A stretch of DNA of 60,000 bases. It comes from Symsagittifera roscoffensis (taxonomy: Eukaryota; Xenacoelomorpha; Acoela; Convolutidae). The notes below the pieces were generated by a model. It searched no databases and was not told the DNA's origin. It saw only the letters and a list, made by a program, of their open reading frames with translations. Below are positions 56,238-60,000 of this stretch, one piece after another. The number at the start of each line of letters is the position of its first letter. Positions within the stretch are counted from its first letter, which is position 1. The DNA lies in assembly GCF_963678635.1 (NCBI RefSeq), contig NC_087064.1, positions 77,728,512-77,788,511 of the forward strand, read 5' to 3'. Made by a program: the position numbers and the translations under genes.

Positions 56238-57080
56238 TGCAAACGCACCACTAACAAGTTTTAGTTAAATCACTTAACGCTGCCTACTCGATTCCGTCAG
56301 TATCAAAATGTCTCCTAGATCTCTCACGACTAAACTAGTGACTCAGCTAAAGTTACACACAGGGTCTACCCAGTATTGATATAATGCTAACTCAACCCGG
56401 TTGTATAATATAACAGTAACACTAAGTTTCCACAAGATATAATCGGTACACAAAACACAATCGATAATCAGATAAGAATATCCTACAGGTGACAGCGACC
56501 TTTTGTCAGTATCAATTTATCGCCACACAATTTATCAAGTCACTGCTTTGTTAAAATTAAACAATCTTTGATAAAAAGCAGTGAATATTCAGAAATAGAT
56601 AAATAAAACTTAGTCTTAAAGAAAAAGACTTCCCCCAATCGGAACGATCCGAAAGAACGAAGCCCAGGACACAGTCTTCTCAAGTGGGTGTGTATCTGCC
56701 TAATACACCCACCGAAGTCTTCTTTTGGGTGTCCTGCGATTGCCCGAGCTGCTCAAGGCAACCTCTTGGTCGAAAATTCGTCAAGTCTATGAAAAAGCTC
56801 TCCCACACTCGGACTGCTCCAAGTGCACGAGAGTAGGGAACAATTTTTCTTCTCAAGTGGGTGTGTATTTGCTTAATACACCCACCGAGGTCTTCCTCTA
56901 TTTGTTCACGGATTGCCCGAACTTCCTATTAAGTAGCTCAAGGCAACCACTCAACCAAAATCACAATCAAAAAAAATTTTGTTCGGGTACTTCTAATACA
57001 CCCAATATAGAATCCAAAGTTGATCACGAATTTCCGGGTCAGAATGGGTTCTTCTGATCCTGATAAGCACGCCTAATATC
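56238..57080 (-). other. Leader region of copy I
   Basis: Non-coding stretch upstream of gag, related to 32,920-33,080 of copy II. It contains a duplicated unit of about 173 bp (see 56,612-56,955). I find no convincing tRNA primer-binding site. Confidence 0.5.
56612..56955. repeat. Two 173-bp leader repeats, each with a hairpin
   Basis: Diverged tandem units share 'tctcaagtgggtgtgtat', 'taatacacccaccga', 'gattgcccga' and 'ctcaaggcaacc'. Each has GTGGGTGT pairing with ACACCCAC across a 13-base loop (56,684-56,712 and 56,857-56,885). Confidence 0.85.
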
Positions 57081-57149
57081 CTAATATGATCCTAATTAAA
57101 TGGATATTTTCCGTTTCCCAAATTGCCACAGAAGGTTTACTCAAGTCTC

Positions 57150-57335
57150 TTACAAGGAGGGTCGCTAGAAGGTTTAAGACACTCCGGAGGGTTACCTCGG
57201 AGGGTACCTCAATCACTCAAGTTACTTAGGAGGGTATCTTAATCACCCAAGTTACTTCGGAGGGTCCCCCTAAATTTACTAAGGAGGGTCAATAAGATGC
57301 TTAATACGCTCCGGAGGGTCACTTCGGAGGGTACC
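57150..57335. repeat. Degenerate array with GGAGGGT cores
   Basis: About eight GGAGGGT cores alternate with 'caatcactcaagttactt' spacers of roughly 25-30 bp. The core is the reverse complement of the ACCCTCC arm of the 68-bp modules and is related to the array at 33,366-33,606. Confidence 0.75.
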
Positions 57336-57386
57336 TCCAAAATTTTCAAATTTTCCGATCTCACTTGGAAGGTTCTCCTACTAGCT

Positions 57387-58177
57387 TCAGAATGTTCTAG
57401 AATTTTTATTTTTAAAATTTCGATCGGAAGAAGAACATTTCTGAGAAATAGAAAAAAGACGGCCATTTTGAATAGAAAAGACGAAAATCAGAACAACGAT
57501 AGAAATTGTGAAGAACAGTTGTATCAGAGACAGAAAATTACGAAGCCTCTTATCGTGGCAATAACACACGATAAGAACCGTAGCGACAGATATTTGTGGA
57601 GACGGAGGCTTCAGTGGGGGGAAGAGAAATACCACGGAACCCTCCCGGGACACGAAATATAGGAGATAAGAGTGTTATCTCGAGAAAATCACGGGAGCGG
57701 AGGCTTGGTCCCCCAGAGACTGTTATATGTGAAGGGACTGGGTAAACTAACTATAACAGCTGCTGTAATGTCCTAGATATTAATTAAACACCGATATTAT
57801 TTCAATATTTCAGAGCATGAGTAGATAGAAAAAGGAAGGGGTCAATCCATCTCCAATGGATTTAATATAAAACTGTCACACAAAAACATATAAAAATAGG
57901 TTGTTCGAGCCGTGTTTTTAATGACAATCACGTAGTCTGAGGATCCGAGACTCAGCTATGTGGTTGTGTTCGCATGTAAACGAAAGCTGATCAAAAGTCG
58001 TTTGACTGATGGCCTAAAAATGGTAACTTTTTACTTTGCCCTAGACAGACCAGAAAATCAACTGGCAAGGTCGAGACGGTGAAAAACGAGTAGAATTAAG
58101 GTAACTGACGCCCGCCAGTCGTTAATAGGTACTTTTTCTACGCTCCGTCGCTGTGTGATATTTGGGCGAATGTTACA
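57387..58177 (+). repeat. LTR-like repeat, right copy 1 (truncated)
   Basis: Direct repeat of 58,313-59,102 with roughly 1-2% differences, and reverse complement of 35,758-36,548. It ends ATTTGGGCGAATGTTACA. Its left end is cut where it meets the GGAGGGT array. Confidence 0.85.
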
Positions 58178-58189
58178 TAGACGTTTTTA

Positions 58190-59102
58190 TGTAACATTCG
58201 CCCAAATATGTTTTTCCCCTTTCTTTTTCATTCGCCCATCAGCACAACCTTCCCGCGACAGAAAAAAGAGTGACTAAAGGCCTTATGAACAGAAAAGTGT
58301 TGCGACGGAGGGTCAGAATGTTCTAGAATTTTTATTTTTAAAATTTCGATTGGAAGAAGAACATTTCTGAGAAATAGAGAAAAGACGGCCATTTTGAATA
58401 GAAAAGACGAAAATCAGAACAACGATAGAAATTGTGAAGAACAGTTGTATCAGAGACAGAAAATTACGAAGCCTCTTATCGTGGCAATAACACACGATAA
58501 GGACCTTAGCGACAGATTTTTGTGGAGACGGAGGCTTCAGTGGGGGGAAGAGAAATACCACGGAACCCTCCCGGGACACGAAATATAGGAGATAAGAGTG
58601 TTATCTCGAGAAAATCACGGGAGCGGAGGCTTGGTCCCCCAGAGACTGTTATATGTGAAGGGACTGGGTAAACTAACTATAACAGCTGCTGTAATGTCCT
58701 AGATATTAATTAAACACCGATATTATTTGATATTTCAGAGCATGAGTAGATAGAAAAAGGGAAGGGTCAATCCATCTCCAATGGATTTAATATAAAACTG
58801 TCACACAAAAACATATAAAAATAGGTTATTCGAGCCGTGGTTTTAATGACAATCACGTAGTCTGAGGATCCGAGACTCAGCTATGTGGTTGTGTTCGCAT
58901 GTAAACGAAAGCTGATCAAAAGTCGTTTGACTGATGGCCTAAAAATGGTAACTTTTTACTTTGCCCTAGACAGACCAGAAAATCAACTGGCAAGGTCGAG
59001 ACGGTGAAAAACGAGTAAAATTAAGGTAACTGACGCCTGCCAGTCGTTAATAGGTACTTTTTCTACGCTCCGTCGCTGTGTGATATTTGGGCGAATGTTA
59101 CA
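58190..59102 (+). repeat. LTR-like repeat, right copy 2 (913 bp, 20-bp inverted ends)
   Basis: It begins TGTAACATTCGCCCAAATAT and ends with the exact reverse complement of those 20 bases. The sequence tagacgttttta lies immediately before it and again immediately after it. The right 860 bases are the reverse complement of the repeat at 35,758-36,622, including the 15 bases outside (59,103-59,117). Confidence 0.85.
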
Positions 59103-59179
59103 TAGACGTTTTTATGGCGCTCCTGGGTGGGCATGTTAAAGGCATGAAACCATCATGATCAGCAAGCGTTTCAGCGACG

Positions 59180-59247
59180 TACCCTCCGCTCCGGTCGTAA
59201 GCCCGAGTTAGAGGCCTTAATGACCGTTGTTGCACTAGGGGGAAGGT
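59180..59247. repeat. 68-bp module 1 (weakest)
   Basis: Starts TACCCTCC and ends GGAAGGT, with the core GAGTTAGAGGCCTTAAT. Length is exactly 68 like its neighbours. Confidence 0.6.
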
Positions 59248-59250
59248 GCG

Positions 59251-59318
59251 TACCCTCCGTCTAGTGCAATTTAGCTTTTTAACTTAGTTAACACCGAAAA
59301 TTCCGGGGGCCGGAGGGT
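59251..59318. repeat. 68-bp module 2
   Basis: TACCCTCC to GGAGGGT, 68 bp. The core TTTTTAACTTAGTTAACACC contains a TTAA-type palindrome. It lies three bases after module 1. Confidence 0.8.
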
Positions 59319-59319
59319 T

Positions 59320-59620
59320 AGTTGAGAAATCTAGAGCCCGCTTGTCCTGAGGTCCCAGGACCAAAAACAATTAAAGAGAAAGCGTAAAACCAAACAAAAA
59401 TAGTGTATAACCAAGAAAAAGCCAAAAATAAATTTATTTGAAAACAAAAAAGTACGAAAAACAGTAAAAAAATCCAAAAAAGACCAAAAACAGTAAAAAA
59501 CATAAAGTGACAGTTTATATGTTATTTCCGGACGAGATGTGATCTGACCTTCCTATTTGTTGTTGTTTCAGATTGATTTATATCGTTTCTGATAGAGAGA
59601 TTGTGTGTTTTGGTGAAGGG
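59320..59620. other. A-rich spacer between modules
   Basis: A long A-rich, 'aaaaacagtaaaaa'-type stretch with no gene or module recognised. Confidence 0.6.
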
Positions 59621-59625
59621 TTGGG

Positions 59626-59693
59626 TACCCTCCCTCGAGTGTAATTTGAGTGTTTAAGCACGTTAATGGTGATTTTGCCGGTGACCGGAGGGT
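59626..59693. repeat. 68-bp module 3
   Basis: TACCCTCC to GGAGGGT, 68 bp, core GTGTTTAAGCACGTTAATGG. Interior sequence differs widely from the other modules. Confidence 0.8.
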
Positions 59694-59851
59694 AGAGTGG
59701 CAGGCTGATCAACGTGTTCCACACTCAACAGGGACATCCAGGACAACATCCGCAACGACTGTTGGGTATCGTTGAAGCAATTTTAGTATCGTTCGGGTAC
59801 TATTTCCTTAAAACTTAAGTGGTGGGGGGCACGATTGGCGCGGTCCGATTG

Positions 59852-59919
59852 TACCCTCCATCGATTACAAATTTCCGAGTTAAGGGTCTTAATTCGGATA
59901 TTTTGGTGCAAAGGAGGGT
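59852..59919. repeat. 68-bp module 4
   Basis: TACCCTCC to GGAGGGT, 68 bp, core GAGTTAAGGGTCTTAATTCGG, close to the core of the 34,609 module. Confidence 0.8.
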
Positions 59920-60000
59920 ATAGTACTATTTATTAACGACTATTTATAGATTATTGTCCTTACTATATATTACTTATCTCCTATTTAGACCCAAGAAACA

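Noticed and set aside
35758-59102. A Polinton/Maverick or other DNA transposon with about 870-bp terminal inverted repeats.
   Set aside because: The inverted repeats are long and convincing, but the coding content is a Ty3-type gag-pol, no polymerase B, packaging ATPase or adenain-like protease was seen, and the repeats match LTR-like repeats that lie in direct orientation in copy III.
59103-59125. TGGCGCTCCTGGGTGGG after the right LTR-like repeat as a tRNA primer-binding site.
   Set aside because: It begins with TGG and looks tRNA-like, but it lies 12 bases beyond the repeat end and on the outer side of copy I, and I cannot match it to a particular tRNA.

Overview
This window reads as repeat-rich DNA of a eukaryote, most likely an invertebrate animal. 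It holds reverse-transcribing elements (Ty3/gypsy-type LTR elements and a CR1/jockey-type LINE remnant), minisatellites and one 200-N scaffold gap (35,001-35,200). I see no convincing host gene, rRNA, tRNA, CRISPR array or bacterial-style operon. The species cannot be named from the sequence.

Almost everything belongs to one family of very large Ty3/gypsy-like LTR elements, coded on the minus strand. The best copy (copy I, about 35.76-57.1 kb) reads right to left: untranslated leader; gag with an N-terminal coiled-coil arm, capsid-like region and two CCHC knuckles; aspartic protease; reverse transcriptase; RNase H; a linker with 14-residue LSGE repeats; integrase with HHCC and GPY/F modules; an acidic stretch; and a C-terminal macro-domain-like module. 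Three or four more genes follow where an env gene would sit: an SGNH/GDSL-type hydrolase protein, a 1,100-residue protein whose N-terminus looks like a second, diverged SGNH domain, and a two-part protein of unknown family. The coding part is about 19 kb.

In copy I the gag-pol frame carries about eight lesions (stops, frameshifts and a 4-base deletion that removes an integrase catalytic residue). The downstream genes have long uninterrupted frames. In the three copies that retain it, the SGNH gene is preceded by a conserved 3' splice-acceptor-like motif, suggesting expression from a spliced subgenomic mRNA as for retroviral env.

Copy II (about 14.6-33 kb) has the same gene order but is heavily decayed. 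Its 3' end (LINE remnant, LTR and last genes) lies in a 3,422-bp tandem duplication (10,777-14,198 and 14,199-17,620) differing at only a few bases. Copy III (about 0.6-9.0 kb) is an internally deleted, decayed relative between two related LTRs, and positions 1-500 hold a trace of a fourth copy. To the right of the gap, 35,201-35,658 is a plus-strand piece of gag-protease almost identical to copy I, ending in fold-back hairpins.

Copy I does not lie between normal direct LTRs. The repeat on its left is inverted relative to two tandem copies on its right (57,387-58,177 and 58,190-59,102), one of which has perfect 20-bp inverted ends. The right edge of the window and a site near 34.6 kb carry a curious 68-70-bp module bounded by TACCCTCC and GGAGGGT. 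All functional statements are inferred from motifs read by eye; no database search was possible.
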